A stretch of 64,000 nt of DNA from Verticiella sediminum. GTDB taxonomy: Bacteria > Pseudomonadota > Gammaproteobacteria > Burkholderiales > Burkholderiaceae_B. The stretch lies in assembly GCF_007558815.1 (NCBI RefSeq), contig NZ_VLTJ01000026.1, positions 62,001-126,000 of the forward strand. The letters run 5' to 3'. Every line of letters begins with the position of its first letter. Within the stretch, counting starts at the first letter, position 1. Shown here piece by piece: positions 9,829-18,400 of this stretch. The notes under the pieces were generated by a model, which did no database searches, was not told the origin of the DNA, and was given only the letters and a program-made list of their open reading frames with translations. Position numbers and translations under genes: made by a program.

Positions 9829-10848
9829 TCAGGCGGTGTCGTGGGGAACGGCTCGACCCGCGCCGGCGATCCCCGCCGCCTCGGCGATGATCTCGAAGGA
9901 CCGCAGCCGACTGGCGGGATCGAACACGTCGGAGACGATCATCAGTTCGTCCGCGCCAGTGCGCTCGAGCAACTGTTCGATGCCCCTTCGCACCGTCTGC
10001 GGGCCGCCGACGATGCTCAGGGCCAGCATCTGCGAGGCTTGCGCCTTCTCCTGCGGGCTCCAGTAGGTGTCGATGTCCGCAATAGGCGGTTGCGTCAGGC
10101 CGCGCACGCCGCGGAGGATGTCGACGAACGACATCTGCTGCGAAGTGGCAAGGAACCGCGCCTCGTCGTCGCTCCCGGCCGCCACGATGTTGACGCCCAC
10201 CAGGGCATAGGGCTCGTCCAGTTGCGCGGACGGCTTGAACCGCTCCCGGTAGATGTCCAGCGCCGCGTCCAGCGATTGCGGTGCGAAGTGCGAGGCGAAG
10301 CCATAGGGCAGGCCCAGTTCGGCCGCGAGGTGTGCACCGAACAGGCTCGACCCCAGGATCCACAGCGGCACCTGCGTGCCCGAACCGGGGACGGCTTCGA
10401 TCCGCTGTCCCGGTTGGACCGGTGCCAGGTAGGCCTGCAGTTCCTGCACGTCCTGAGGGAAGTGCTCCGCGCTCGCCGGATGGCGCCGCAAGGCCCGCAG
10501 CGTCACCTGGTCGGTGCCGGGCGCACGGCCGAGTCCGAGGTCGATGCGGCCGGGGAACAGGGTGGCGAGCGTGCCGAACTGCTCGGCGATGACGTAGGGC
10601 GCATGGTTGGGCAGCATGATGCCGCCCGCTCCGACCCGGATCGTGCGGGTGCCGGCGGCGATATGGGCGATCACCAGCGAGGTCGCAGCCGTCGTGACCG
10701 CGGGCATGTTGTGGTGCTCGGCCACCCAGAATCGCCGGTAGCCCCAGCCTTCGGCATGGCGTGCGAGGTCTCTGGCTTCGTCCAGCGCAACCCGCCGGCC
10801 CGAGCCTTGCCGGACCCGGCCTAGCTCAAGAATTGAAAAGTCGGGCAT
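9829..10848 (-). CDS. LLM-class flavin-dependent oxidoreductase (luciferase-like, MsnO8/YhbW type)
   Basis: Cytoplasmic FMN- or F420-type TIM-barrel monooxygenase of 339 residues. The N-terminus ([17 protein letters not shown]) and the segments [11 protein letters not shown] and [16 protein letters not shown] are hallmarks of the short luciferase-like subfamily that includes E. coli YhbW. Substrate is not predictable. It is convergent with the upstream TonB receptor gene and not clearly part of an operon; the universal stress protein gene lies 65 bp upstream on the same strand. A good ribosome binding site (GGAGGTT) precedes the ATG at 10848. Confidence 0.88.
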   Translation of the reverse strand: MPDFSILELGRVRQGSGRRVALDEARDLARHAEGWGYRRFWVAEHHNMPAVTTAATSLVIAHIAAGTRTIRVGAGGIMLPNHAPYVIAEQFGTLATLFPGRIDLGLGRAPGTDQVTLRALRRHPASAEHFPQDVQELQAYLAPVQPGQRIEAVPGSGTQVPLWILGSSLFGAHLAAELGLPYGFASHFAPQSLDAALDIYRERFKPSAQLDEPYALVGVNIVAAGSDDEARFLATSQQMSFVDILRGVRGLTQPPIADIDTYWSPQEKAQASQMLALSIVGGPQTVRRGIEQLLERTGADELMIVSDVFDPASRLRSFEIIAEAAGIAGAGRAVPHDTA

Positions 10849-10913
10849 GGCGGAACCTCCATGAGAACCGCGCCGCTTCGAGAAGCGCGGTGGGGATGGA
10901 ACGGAGCCGGCCC

Positions 10914-11765
10914 TCAGCGCGAGATCAGCATCGGCACATTGGCCCCGGACAACAGCGATCGCGTGACGCCACCGAACAGCAACTCGCTCGTGCGCGGGTG
11001 GCTGTAGGCACCGATCACCAGCAGGTCCGCGCCGCGCTCCTTCGCCTGGCCGAGAATCACTTCAGCGATCGGTGCGCCATGGGAGGAGATGGATGCAAGC
11101 TCGACCTTGGCGTCGTGCCTCGACAGGTGATCGACCAGATTCGCGCCCGGTGATTCGCCGAAGTGCTCGGGATTGCGGTCGCCGTCGATGACCAGCACCG
11201 TCACGCGGCCGGCCGCGCCGATGAAGGGCAAGGCATCGCCTACCGCGCGACGGGCCTCCCGGCTGCGGTTCCAGGCGATCAGCACGTTCTCGCCCAGCGC
11301 TTCGCCGGTCCAGCCCTCTGGAATGAGAAGCACGGGAATGCCCGTGATTAGCAACAGCCGCTCGGCAGACCAGTGCGGTGGCAGCCCTGCGGGTTGGGGC
11401 TGCGCCGACACGATGAGGTCGCAGTGCAGTGCTCGCAGGGGGGTGTCGTCTTTCGGACCGTCGCTCCAAACGACGCGGAACTCGGAGCCGATGCCATATT
11501 CGCGCGACAGCTCACCAAGGAAGCGGCCAGCGGCCAATATCTTCTGCTCATCCGCGGCACGACGCCGATCCATGACGTCCTTGATGGCTTGGGTGCCTCT
11601 GGCGTACCTCTCGGCATCGTGGCCTTCGTCGTCCCGCGAGACCCCGTAGACACCCACGAGATGCGCCTTGTGCCGCTGCGCCAGCCGCGCGGCATGCCGT
11701 CCAATCGCTGCGCCCGCAGGCGACCCATCGAGAAAAACAGCGACATCTCTCCACTGCGACGGCAT
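10914..11765 (-). CDS. Universal stress protein, two UspA domains
   Basis: Tandem UspA protein of 283 residues. The first domain spans about residues 6-145 and lacks a clear nucleotide motif. The second covers about 155-283 and ends with the family signature [20 protein letters not shown] followed by NVPMLIS, close to the ATP-binding G-x2-G-x9-G(S/T) pattern. Such proteins support survival in stasis, oxidative or membrane stress. The gene lies downstream of a TetR regulator on the same strand, and a 38-bp perfect palindrome sits 70 bp upstream of the start codon, so control by that regulator is a reasonable inference. Confidence 0.88.
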   Translation of the reverse strand: MPSQWRDVAVFLDGSPAGAAIGRHAARLAQRHKAHLVGVYGVSRDDEGHDAERYARGTQAIKDVMDRRRAADEQKILAAGRFLGELSREYGIGSEFRVVWSDGPKDDTPLRALHCDLIVSAQPQPAGLPPHWSAERLLLITGIPVLLIPEGWTGEALGENVLIAWNRSREARRAVGDALPFIGAAGRVTVLVIDGDRNPEHFGESPGANLVDHLSRHDAKVELASISSHGAPIAEVILGQAKERGADLLVIGAYSHPRTSELLFGGVTRSLLSGANVPMLISR

Positions 11766-11834
11766 CGACAGACCTCCGAATATTGGGGTGCTGACGGCAT
11801 GAGACTGTGCGCTTTGCGCAGGACGGTCTGCCGT

Positions 11835-11872
11835 CTTCGTTTAATCATACACCTATGTATGATTAAACGAAG
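11835..11872. promoter_or_regulatory. 38-bp perfect palindrome, candidate TetR/AcrR operator upstream of usp
   Basis: Two 17-base arms are perfectly complementary around a 4-base centre (CCTA). The core CATACA-CCTA-TGTATG resembles AcrR/TtgR operators. The arms are AT-rich and have no T-run, so a terminator is less likely, although the right arm covers the TetR stop codon. It lies 70 bp upstream of the usp start. Confidence 0.6.
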
Positions 11873-12525
11873 TCTCGGCTTGTGCCGTCTCGGCGTTCGG
11901 GTCCGGCAGTCGCAGGACGGTGCCCGAACGAGTCGAGCAACTGGTTGATGCAGGCGATGCCGACGGTCCGCACATCGAAGCGCTCCGGTGCGCGCAGCCA
12001 TTGGTCGAGCAGGCCCATGATGGCGCAGTAGAGCGTGGTCGCCGCGATGGGCGGGGTCCAGTGCGGGGACAACTGGCCGGCTTTCCTGGCGCGCTCGAGC
12101 AGGCGTTCGTAGGCATGGCTCGATCGGCAGATCTCCTCGCGGCGAGCCTGCGCCAAAGGCTCCAGGTCGCCCAGCGCCTCGCGCCGGTGCATGACGATGC
12201 CGAATACGCGCTGGCGCAGCCGGTCTTGCACGAAGCGCTCGAACACGCCGATGCAGAACGCCCGCAACGTGGCCAGAGCATCCGCTTTCTCGCCTTCGGC
12301 AATGACGGGCAGGTCCGCATCCAGCGCGCGGGCGCGTTCGATCAAGGCCTCGAAGATCGCGGCCTTGTCCTTGAAGTGGTAGTAGAAGGCGCCCCGCGTG
12401 AGGTTCGCCGTTCGCGCGATGTCGAGCACCGAGGTGCGAGCCGCTCCCTGCGTCCAGAAAAGGCTCTCGGCCGCGTCGAGCAAGGCGAGTCTTGTCTGTT
12501 CAGTGTCGAGTTTCGTCTGGCGCAT
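11863..12525 (-). CDS. TetR/AcrR-family transcriptional regulator
   Basis: DNA-binding repressor of 220 residues. The helix-turn-helix lies at about residues 6-50 (TRLALLDAAESLFWTQG, then TRGAFYYHFKDKAAIFEAL), close to AcrR/TtgR regulators of efflux pumps. The C-terminal ligand domain has the AcrR-like segment DRLRQRVFGIVMHRREALGD. The ATG at 12525 is preferred over an upstream in-frame TTG at 12558: it has GGAG just upstream and matches family N-termini. The stop codon lies inside the 38-bp palindrome. Target is probably the usp gene and perhaps its own promoter or a distant pump; nothing in the window shows which ligand it senses. Confidence 0.87.
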   Translation of the reverse strand: MRQTKLDTEQTRLALLDAAESLFWTQGAARTSVLDIARTANLTRGAFYYHFKDKAAIFEALIERARALDADLPVIAEGEKADALATLRAFCIGVFERFVQDRLRQRVFGIVMHRREALGDLEPLAQARREEICRSSHAYERLLERARKAGQLSPHWTPPIAATTLYCAIMGLLDQWLRAPERFDVRTVGIACINQLLDSFGHRPATAGPERRDGTSRDFV

Positions 12526-12811
12526 GGGTCTCCAGTCGCTGGCTTGCGTAGCCGACAAAGTAGCACTGAAGAACTCTGTCGAGTTTGGGCGCTATCGTCC
12601 GGGGAGTGCACTGGCAACCAAGGGCGCCACACCATCAGCGACGGCGACGCGTTGCGCAGTGCCGCGCGCGATGGCATGGCATCGCCCGATTTCCGACTTG
12701 GCCGGTGCCGGCGCCGCGCCCGGGAAGTTCGGTAAGGATGCCAAGCCCCGGTAGACCGCATCCGAGAAATCACCGGAATCGCCTAGCGTACGCAGCCAGG
12801 GACCAAAATAC
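12526..12811. other. Intergenic region without recognisable gene
   Basis: Together with the following terminator and flank, a 349-bp spacer between the TetR gene and tRNA-Asp. Open frames here have no family resemblance. It should contain the tetR promoter; no clear operator is seen. Confidence 0.4.
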
Positions 12812-12842
12812 AAAAACCGGGCCACCCTTCGGTGTACCCGGC
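12812..12842 (-). terminator. Rho-independent terminator of tRNA-Asp
   Basis: On the minus strand a stem CCGGGTACACC / GGTGGCCCGG with a short GAAG loop is followed by TTTTTG. It begins about 33 bases after the tRNA 3' end. Confidence 0.75.
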
Positions 12843-12874
12843 TTCTGTAAGTGCTCGATTCAGCATGAATTCGT

Positions 12875-12951
12875 TGGCGGAGCGGACGGGACTCGAACCC
12901 GCGACCCCCGGCGTGACAGGCCGGTATTCTAACCAACTGAACTACCGCTCC
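12875..12951 (-). tRNA. tRNA-Asp (GTC)
   Basis: A 77-base minus-strand cloverleaf starts GGAGCGG and ends CCGCTCC-GCCA, with CCA encoded. The anticodon loop CTGTCAC gives GTC, the T-arm reads GGGTTCGAGTCCC and the D-arm AGTTCAGTTGGTTAGAA. Confidence 0.97.
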
Positions 12952-13246
12952 GCGGTTCTCTGTGACACTGGCTCGGGCTGCTTGCTTTCGCTTGCTGCCG
13001 TTGCGTACTGCGCTGCGTCAACCGAGATTCGAATTATGCCCCACCATTTTTTTCGTGTCAAACGCTTTCAGGAGATTTTCTCGAGTTTTCGTCTTCCCCG
13101 GACGGCCCAGCGTGAAGCACTGCGCGCCTCGCTCACGGCTTGCAGCTTGTATCATGGACAGCCGCACCCGATGTCAACGTTTTGCCGTTCGCGCTCGCGC
13201 AGGTCATGGCGCGGCAATCGATACAGGCGAGGAGAATGTCCGCGGT

Positions 13247-14548
13247 TTGAGCATCCGATACAAACGATTTCGTGAACAGGCCGGCATCTACGGCTCGGCC
13301 ATCGTCCTGTCGGTGGCGGCATTGGCACTCGCCATCTGGTGGATCGAGCCTGCGCCCCCGTCCTCCATCCGGCTCGCGACTGGCGCTGCGGGCGGGGCCT
13401 ACGCTGCCTGGGGCGAACAGTACAAGCAGATCCTCGAAGCGCAGGGGATCCGGGTGGAGTTGCAGGAAACGAGCGGGGCGGTCGACAACCTGCGCCGGCT
13501 GGCCGATGGCGAGGCCGACGTAGCCTTCCTGCAGGCCGGGCTGCCCCTGTCGGATGGGGAGCGCGGCGTACAGGCACTGGCCTCGATCGGCCCCGAGCCC
13601 TCGTGGATCTTCGTACGGCCCGGGATCGAAACGCTGCGCGACGCGGAAGGCCGCACGATCGCAGGTGGCGCCGCGGGCAGCGGCACGCTGGCCTTCTCCC
13701 GGGGGCTGGTCGAACTGACGGGGCTGGGCCGCAACGGTACGACAGTCCTGCCCATGGGCGGAGAGCAAGCGGTCGCCGCACTGCAGTCGGACAGCGTGGA
13801 CACGACGATCTTCGTATCGAATGCGGTGACCTCGCCGATCGAACGCCTCTTGCGCGACCCCGAGGTCCGCTTGCTGTCGGTGGACGACGCGGCAGGCCTG
13901 ATCAGCGCCAATCCATGGCTGACGAAAAGCACCCTGTTCCGGGGGTCGATCGACTATCGCGACACCATTCCGGCGCGGGACATCACGCTGCTGTCGACGA
14001 CCGGCTTGCTGGCAGCCGGCAGCCATCTGCACCCGGCCTTCGTGGACGTGCTCCTCTCGGCCGCAATCACCATTCACGCAAGCCCCGGGCTGTTCACGCA
14101 GATCGGTGAATACCCCCAGCGGCCGCGCGCGCAGCAGCTTCCCGCCAATGCCAATGCACTCCGGTATTTCGAGGACGGCCCGACTTTCCTGCGCCGCTAC
14201 CTGCCCTTCTGGGTGGCGAGCTTCGTCGAGCGCGGCTGGATCCTGATCTTCCCGCTGCTGACCGTCATGTTCCCGCTCTTCAAGATCGCCCCGCCGACCT
14301 ACCGCTGGCAGATCAAGCGCCGGATCAATCGCTACTATCTCGAGCTGCAGAAGATCGAGATGGAACTCGACGCGTCGCCCGATCCCGCCAAGGCGCAAGC
14401 GCTGCGCCGGCGCACGCAGGAGATCGACGCCAATGCGGCCCGCACCAGCGTGCCGCTCGTCTACATGGACGATCTCTATCATCTGCGCCGCCACATCCAC
14501 ATCCTCCAGATGAAGATTGCGGAAAGGATGGCGGGCGAGGCGCGATAG
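13247..14548 (+). CDS. TAXI-family TRAP-type solute receptor with extra C-terminal membrane and cytoplasmic part
   Basis: Periplasmic solute receptor of the TAXI type, anchored by an N-terminal membrane segment at about residues 16-33 (AIVLSVAALALAIWW). The binding domain begins with RLATGAAGGAYAAWGEQYKQ and covers about 40-310. A second hydrophobic segment near 325-345 (GWILIFPLLTVMFPLF) and a helical, charged tail of about 85 residues follow. No TRAP membrane subunits are adjacent, so it is an orphan. Start is uncertain: TTG at 13247 fits the family N-terminus and follows GGAG at 12 bases; an in-frame ATG at 13154 would add 31 residues of unlikely sequence. Convergent with the LysR gene. 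Confidence 0.75.
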   Translation: MSIRYKRFREQAGIYGSAIVLSVAALALAIWWIEPAPPSSIRLATGAAGGAYAAWGEQYKQILEAQGIRVELQETSGAVDNLRRLADGEADVAFLQAGLPLSDGERGVQALASIGPEPSWIFVRPGIETLRDAEGRTIAGGAAGSGTLAFSRGLVELTGLGRNGTTVLPMGGEQAVAALQSDSVDTTIFVSNAVTSPIERLLRDPEVRLLSVDDAAGLISANPWLTKSTLFRGSIDYRDTIPARDITLLSTTGLLAAGSHLHPAFVDVLLSAAITIHASPGLFTQIGEYPQRPRAQQLPANANALRYFEDGPTFLRRYLPFWVASFVERGWILIFPLLTVMFPLFKIAPPTYRWQIKRRINRYYLELQKIEMELDASPDPAKAQALRRRTQEIDANAARTSVPLVYMDDLYHLRRHIHILQMKIAERMAGEAR

Positions 14549-14572
14549 GCAAGCACGGAATCGGTACGGCCC

Positions 14573-15484
14573 TCACCCCACCTCGCCGTCTGCCCCCGCC
14601 TCGTCGAGCAGCCACTCACGGAATTGCCGCAGCGCCACGCCCTCCTCGCGCTGCGCCGGCGCGACCAGGTAATAGTTGCGCTCGCCGGGCAGCATGCGGT
14701 CGCAGGCGACGACCAGGTCTCCCCTGGCCAGCTCGTCCTCGATGAGAATCCGGGGCACCAGCGCCACGCCGGCGCCGTGCACCGCGGCCATCGCCGTCAT
14801 GGAAAAGAGTTCGTAGCGCGGTCCACGCAGCGCGTCCGGCGCCGCCACGCCGGCCGCGTCGAACCACTGCCGCCAGCCGTAGGGACGCGTGCTCTGCTGC
14901 AGCAAGGGCAGACGGGCGATCTCGGCCGGTGTCGCACCGGGCCGGTAGCCGGGCAGATCCGGGCTGCAGACGGGCAGCACATCCTCGCGCAGCAGCAGCG
15001 TCGCACGCGTGCCAGCCCAGTTGCGCACCTGCTCCGGCGTGCCGGCGTAGATGGCGGCGTCGAAGTCGGTATCGCCGAACATGAAGGGCCGCGTGCGCGT
15101 TTCCATGTGGATGATGAGCTCGGGATGGCGCGCGGCCAGGCGCGGCATGCGCGGCAGCAGCCAGCGGGTGGCGAAGGTTGCCACGGCGCCCAGCGTCAGC
15201 GTGCCGCCGCCATGGTAGGCGGCGGCGTCCAGCGTGGCGCGTTCCAGCGAGGCGAGCAGGCGCTCGGCCTGGCGCGCGTAATCAGCGCCGCAGGCAGTGA
15301 GCACGACGCCGTGCCGGGTGCGCCGAAAGAGCCGCGCGCCGAGATAGTCCTCCAGAGCGGCGATCTGGCGCGACACCGCGCCCTGGCTCAGCGCCAGCTC
15401 CTGGGCCGCCCGCGTATAGCTCTCGTGGCGGGCCGCGGCCTCGAAACAGGCCAGGGCCTGCGTGGATGGGATGCGCCTACGCAT
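14573..15484 (-). CDS. LysR-family transcriptional regulator (GcvA/GcdR-like)
   Basis: LysR-type regulator of 303 residues. The winged helix-turn-helix lies at about residues 3-62 (STQALACFEAAARHESYTRA and LSQGAVSRQIAALEDYLG) and the periplasmic-binding-like effector domain at about 90-295. The wording is close to the GcvA/AmpR subgroup. The ATG at 15484 was chosen because it begins right before the HTH (MRRRIPSTQ); the frame extends upstream without a sensible start. It is divergent from glutaryl-CoA dehydrogenase, and in Pseudomonas a LysR regulator (GcdR) next to gcdH responds to glutarate, so control of the neighbour is likely. Confidence 0.88.
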   Translation of the reverse strand: MRRRIPSTQALACFEAAARHESYTRAAQELALSQGAVSRQIAALEDYLGARLFRRTRHGVVLTACGADYARQAERLLASLERATLDAAAYHGGGTLTLGAVATFATRWLLPRMPRLAARHPELIIHMETRTRPFMFGDTDFDAAIYAGTPEQVRNWAGTRATLLLREDVLPVCSPDLPGYRPGATPAEIARLPLLQQSTRPYGWRQWFDAAGVAAPDALRGPRYELFSMTAMAAVHGAGVALVPRILIEDELARGDLVVACDRMLPGERNYYLVAPAQREEGVALRQFREWLLDEAGADGEVG

Positions 15485-15592
15485 GACATGCAGAACCTGA
15501 ACAATTAAAGATGCGTGACCACCGCGCCGGCCGACACCCTTCAGCCACTTACGAGGGAGGCCGCCGGACAAGGCGAGGCATACCCTACCGAT

Positions 15593-15623
15593 ATATGCGG
15601 AAATAGGATATCTCGATGCATAT
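15593..15623. promoter_or_regulatory. Inverted repeat in the LysR-gcdH spacer, possible LysR-type operator
   Basis: The arms ATATGC (15593-15598) and GCATAT (15618-15623) are separated by 19 bases in an AT-rich patch of the 322-bp divergent spacer, about 184 bp before gcdH. No other recognisable signal is seen in this spacer. LysR binding is a guess from position only. Confidence 0.3.
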
Positions 15624-15806
15624 TACTCGCTTGCAGGGGCGGCCGCAGCGGGGCTACCATCGCCTCCTGATCCAGGGGCGCGCCGATACGGCGTCCCCGG
15701 CAGCGTACGCTGCGCCGGCCGCCAGGCCGTGTCGCTCGCGTACCGCGCCGGACGACGGCGGCATCTCACCCGTCCCACGCCAACTCTCAGACTCCAGGAG
15801 ACATCC

Positions 15807-17006
15807 ATGGCCGACCGCGCCGCTTTCCAGTGGGACGATCCGTTCCTGCTCGACCTGCAACTCACCGAAGACGAGCGCATGGTGCGCGACGCGGCCAAGG
15901 CCTATTGCCAGGGCAAGCTCGCGCCCCGCGTGCTGGAGGCCTTCCGCAACGAGCACACCGACCCGTCCATCTTTCGCGAGATGGGCGAACTCGGCCTGCT
16001 CGGCCCGACCATCCCCACCGAATACGGCGGCCCCGGCCTGAACTACGTGGCCTACGGCCTGATCGCCCGCGAAGTCGAGAGCGTCGACTCGGGCTACCGC
16101 TCCATGATGAGCGTGCAGTCCTCGCTGGTGATGGTGCCCATCAACGCCTTCGGCACCGAGGAACAGAAGCAGAAGTTCCTGCCCAGGCTTGCCACCGGCG
16201 AATGGATCGGCTGCTTCGGCCTGACCGAGCCGGACCACGGTTCCGACCCCGGCTCCATGGCCACCCGCGCCTACAAGACCGATGGCGGCTACAAGCTGGT
16301 CGGCAACAAGATGTGGATCTCGAACAGCCCGATCGCCGACGTCTTCGTCGTGTGGGCCAAGGAGGTCGACACGGCCGGCAACGTCGGCCCGATCCGCGGC
16401 TTCATCCTCGAGAAAGGCATGCAGGGCCTCACCGCCCCCGCGATCCACGGCAAGGTCGGCCTGCGCGCCTCCATCACCGGCGAGATCGTGATGGACAACG
16501 TGTTCTGCCCCGAAGAGAACGCCTTTCCCGAGGTGCGCGGCCTCAAGGGCCCCTTCACCTGCCTGAACTCGGCCCGCTACGGCATCGCCTGGGGCGCGCT
16601 GGGCGCCGCCGAGGACTGCTGGCACCGTGCTCGCCAGTACGTGCTCGACCGCAAGCAGTTCGGCCGTCCGCTCGCCGCCAACCAGCTCATCCAGAAGAAG
16701 CTCGCCGACATGCAGACCGAGATCTCGCTCGGCCTGCAGGGCTGCCTGCGCCTGGGCCGCATGAAGGACGAGGACGTCGCCGCAGTGGAGATCACCTCCA
16801 TCCTCAAGCGCAACTCGTGCGGCAAGGCGCTGGACATCGCGCGCATGGCGCGCGACATGATGGGCGGCAACGGCATCTCCGACGAGTTCGGCGTGGCCCG
16901 CCATCTGGTCAACCTGGAAGTGGTCAACACCTACGAAGGCACGCACGACGTGCACGCGCTGATCCTGGGCCGCGCCCAGACCGGCATCGCCGCCTTCTCG
17001 AACTGA
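15807..17006 (+). CDS. gcdH: Glutaryl-CoA dehydrogenase
   Basis: FAD enzyme that oxidises and decarboxylates glutaryl-CoA to crotonyl-CoA in lysine, tryptophan and benzoate-type breakdown. The 399-residue length is normal. The N-terminus [20 protein letters not shown], the segment [15 protein letters not shown] and the C-terminal [20 protein letters not shown] are typical of GcdH; the catalytic base is Glu377 in YEGTHD. The ATG at 15807 has AGGAG seven bases before it, while the frame upstream is not conserved. Divergent from a LysR regulator. The CoA-transferase or ligase that often accompanies gcdH is not seen here. Confidence 0.95.
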   Translation: MADRAAFQWDDPFLLDLQLTEDERMVRDAAKAYCQGKLAPRVLEAFRNEHTDPSIFREMGELGLLGPTIPTEYGGPGLNYVAYGLIAREVESVDSGYRSMMSVQSSLVMVPINAFGTEEQKQKFLPRLATGEWIGCFGLTEPDHGSDPGSMATRAYKTDGGYKLVGNKMWISNSPIADVFVVWAKEVDTAGNVGPIRGFILEKGMQGLTAPAIHGKVGLRASITGEIVMDNVFCPEENAFPEVRGLKGPFTCLNSARYGIAWGALGAAEDCWHRARQYVLDRKQFGRPLAANQLIQKKLADMQTEISLGLQGCLRLGRMKDEDVAAVEITSILKRNSCGKALDIARMARDMMGGNGISDEFGVARHLVNLEVVNTYEGTHDVHALILGRAQTGIAAFSN

Positions 17007-17105
17007 GCGGCCGCCGGCAGGCCGCCCTGGCCTGCCCGCCAAGGCGGGCCGCGCGCGCCTTGGCTATGATGGTTCCATCGCCTTCACCAGCGCCCAGGAA
17101 CCATC

Positions 17106-17591
17106 ATGCGCTTCGAACACATCATCCAGATCAACTCCCACGAGATCGGCGCGCCGGCCGTGCTCAGCCGCGAGCAGGTCTGGCGCGGCATCGCCCTGCG
17201 CGCCTACGACCCGGCGCACTTCATCATCGGCCTCGAAGGGCATGCGGTGCGCCACCATGAGCGCCGCGACGACGGCACCGAAGTGATCGAGCGCACCCTG
17301 CACTTCGGCGTGTTCGAGGTGGACGACAAGGTCACCCTCACGCCCATGGAACAGATCCACGTCGAGGTCGCGGCCACCGACAAATGGCCGGCCTGCACGG
17401 CCACCGCCCGCATCGAGGAGCCCGAACCCTCGTCGCTGTTCCTGCGCTTCGTCTACGAATGGAACGACGCCGACCCCGCCGAGCAGGCGCTGTCGGACGA
17501 CGAGCGCCGCATGCGCGAACAGGCCCTCGTGGGCCTGGACATGGACACGGTGAGCCGGATTCGGGAACTGGCGGACAGCGGCATGCAGTGA
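17106..17591 (+). CDS. DUF1857 / AtaL-like SRPBCC family protein
   Basis: Small cytoplasmic protein of 161 residues with no signal or membrane segment. The beginning (MRFEHIIQINSHEIGAPAVL, then REQVWRGIALRAYDP) and the C-terminal part with SSLFLRFVYEWNDAD fit the DUF1857 group of the START/SRPBCC ligand-binding fold. Biochemical role is unknown. It follows gcdH on the same strand after 99 bp that hold a GC-rich hairpin (about 17030-17052), so it may have its own promoter. AGGAA lies just upstream of the ATG. Confidence 0.75.
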   Translation: MRFEHIIQINSHEIGAPAVLSREQVWRGIALRAYDPAHFIIGLEGHAVRHHERRDDGTEVIERTLHFGVFEVDDKVTLTPMEQIHVEVAATDKWPACTATARIEEPEPSSLFLRFVYEWNDADPAEQALSDDERRMREQALVGLDMDTVSRIRELADSGMQ

Positions 17592-17721
17592 GGCCGAGTG
17601 CATGGCCTGTCTCATGGTGGAGCAACGCATTGATACTGCCTCACCTGCTGCGATTCAACATCGAGACGCATCCCAAGCCTTACGCGAGGATTGCCGAACA
17701 GGGTTTTCTTTCAGCGCGCGC

Positions 17722-18117
17722 TCAACGCCTCGATGCCCCCGCGCTTTTCTTCGGCGAGCCGCGCCACCGTCGGCACAAGACGAGATAGACCGCCGCATTG
17801 CCGCCGATGAGCAGTGCGGCAAGCAGCGCCTGCACCGAACGGGTCAACCCCGGCGGGTAGATCATCAGCAAGAGATAGTGCTCGATGAAGCTGCCGCCGT
17901 ACGCCTGCTGCCCCGCCATTTGCCGCAGCGAAGTCTCCAGGGGCGTGAGCGGGCATACCCAGCCCATGGCGACCACCAGCGCGCCCCAAGCCATGGCCGG
18001 CAGGTGCAGCCAGACCACCCAGCGCCGCCAGAAGCCGAGCAGGCCGCCGAACACCGCGAAGACGATGAACAGGGCATGCACGAGCAGGACGAGGTCGGCC
18101 AGGATGCGGTAGATCAC
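17722..18117 (-). CDS. DUF2784 integral membrane protein
   Basis: A 131-residue inner-membrane protein with about four hydrophobic segments (near residues 7-27, 33-53, 85-100 and 100-118). The N-terminus MIYRILADLVLLVHALFIVF and the motif VVWLHLPAMAWGALV, then CPLTPLE, are typical of DUF2784. The highly basic C-terminus (RRWRGSPKKSAGASRR) should lie in the cytoplasm. Function unknown. It is convergent with the DUF1857 gene; the 130-bp spacer between them holds no recognisable gene. Confidence 0.85.
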   Translation of the reverse strand: MIYRILADLVLLVHALFIVFAVFGGLLGFWRRWVVWLHLPAMAWGALVVAMGWVCPLTPLETSLRQMAGQQAYGGSFIEHYLLLMIYPPGLTRSVQALLAALLIGGNAAVYLVLCRRWRGSPKKSAGASRR

Positions 18118-18358
18118 GGGCAGCCCTATGGCGAGGTCGGCCAGGAATTATAGGTAAGGACCGGCGCGCGCAGACGGCTGCGCCGCACATGGCAACCGCA
18201 GCACGCGCCGCAGACCGCCTTGCCCCAACACGCAAGCCTTGCCGAAGACCGACGAGACCACCCTGCGCCCCGGGGTCGCGGATACCTCATTCTGTGGCGA
18301 GGAAGCTGCGATCCCCGGACAACAGCGGCTCGGCGATATTGCCGGCCGATCCCGCTAT

Positions 18359-18395
18359 GAAATAACATATCGTTTCTTAATTGATACGTTATTAC
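18359..18395. promoter_or_regulatory. Zur-like inverted repeat in front of the ZnuD-like receptor
   Basis: Arms GAAATAACATATC (18359-18371) and GATACGTTATTAC (18383-18395) are inverted with 11 of 13 matching positions. Each arm holds a GTTAT core as in Neisseria-type Zur boxes (TGTTATNATAACA). It ends 5 bp before the ATG, a position that would block transcription or initiation. Confidence 0.5.
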
Positions 18396-18400
18396 ATACC

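Noticed and set aside
12832-12960. Plus-strand reading frame with ERTGLEPATPGVTGRYS
   Set aside because: It is a translation across the minus-strand tRNA-Asp, a well-known false ORF.
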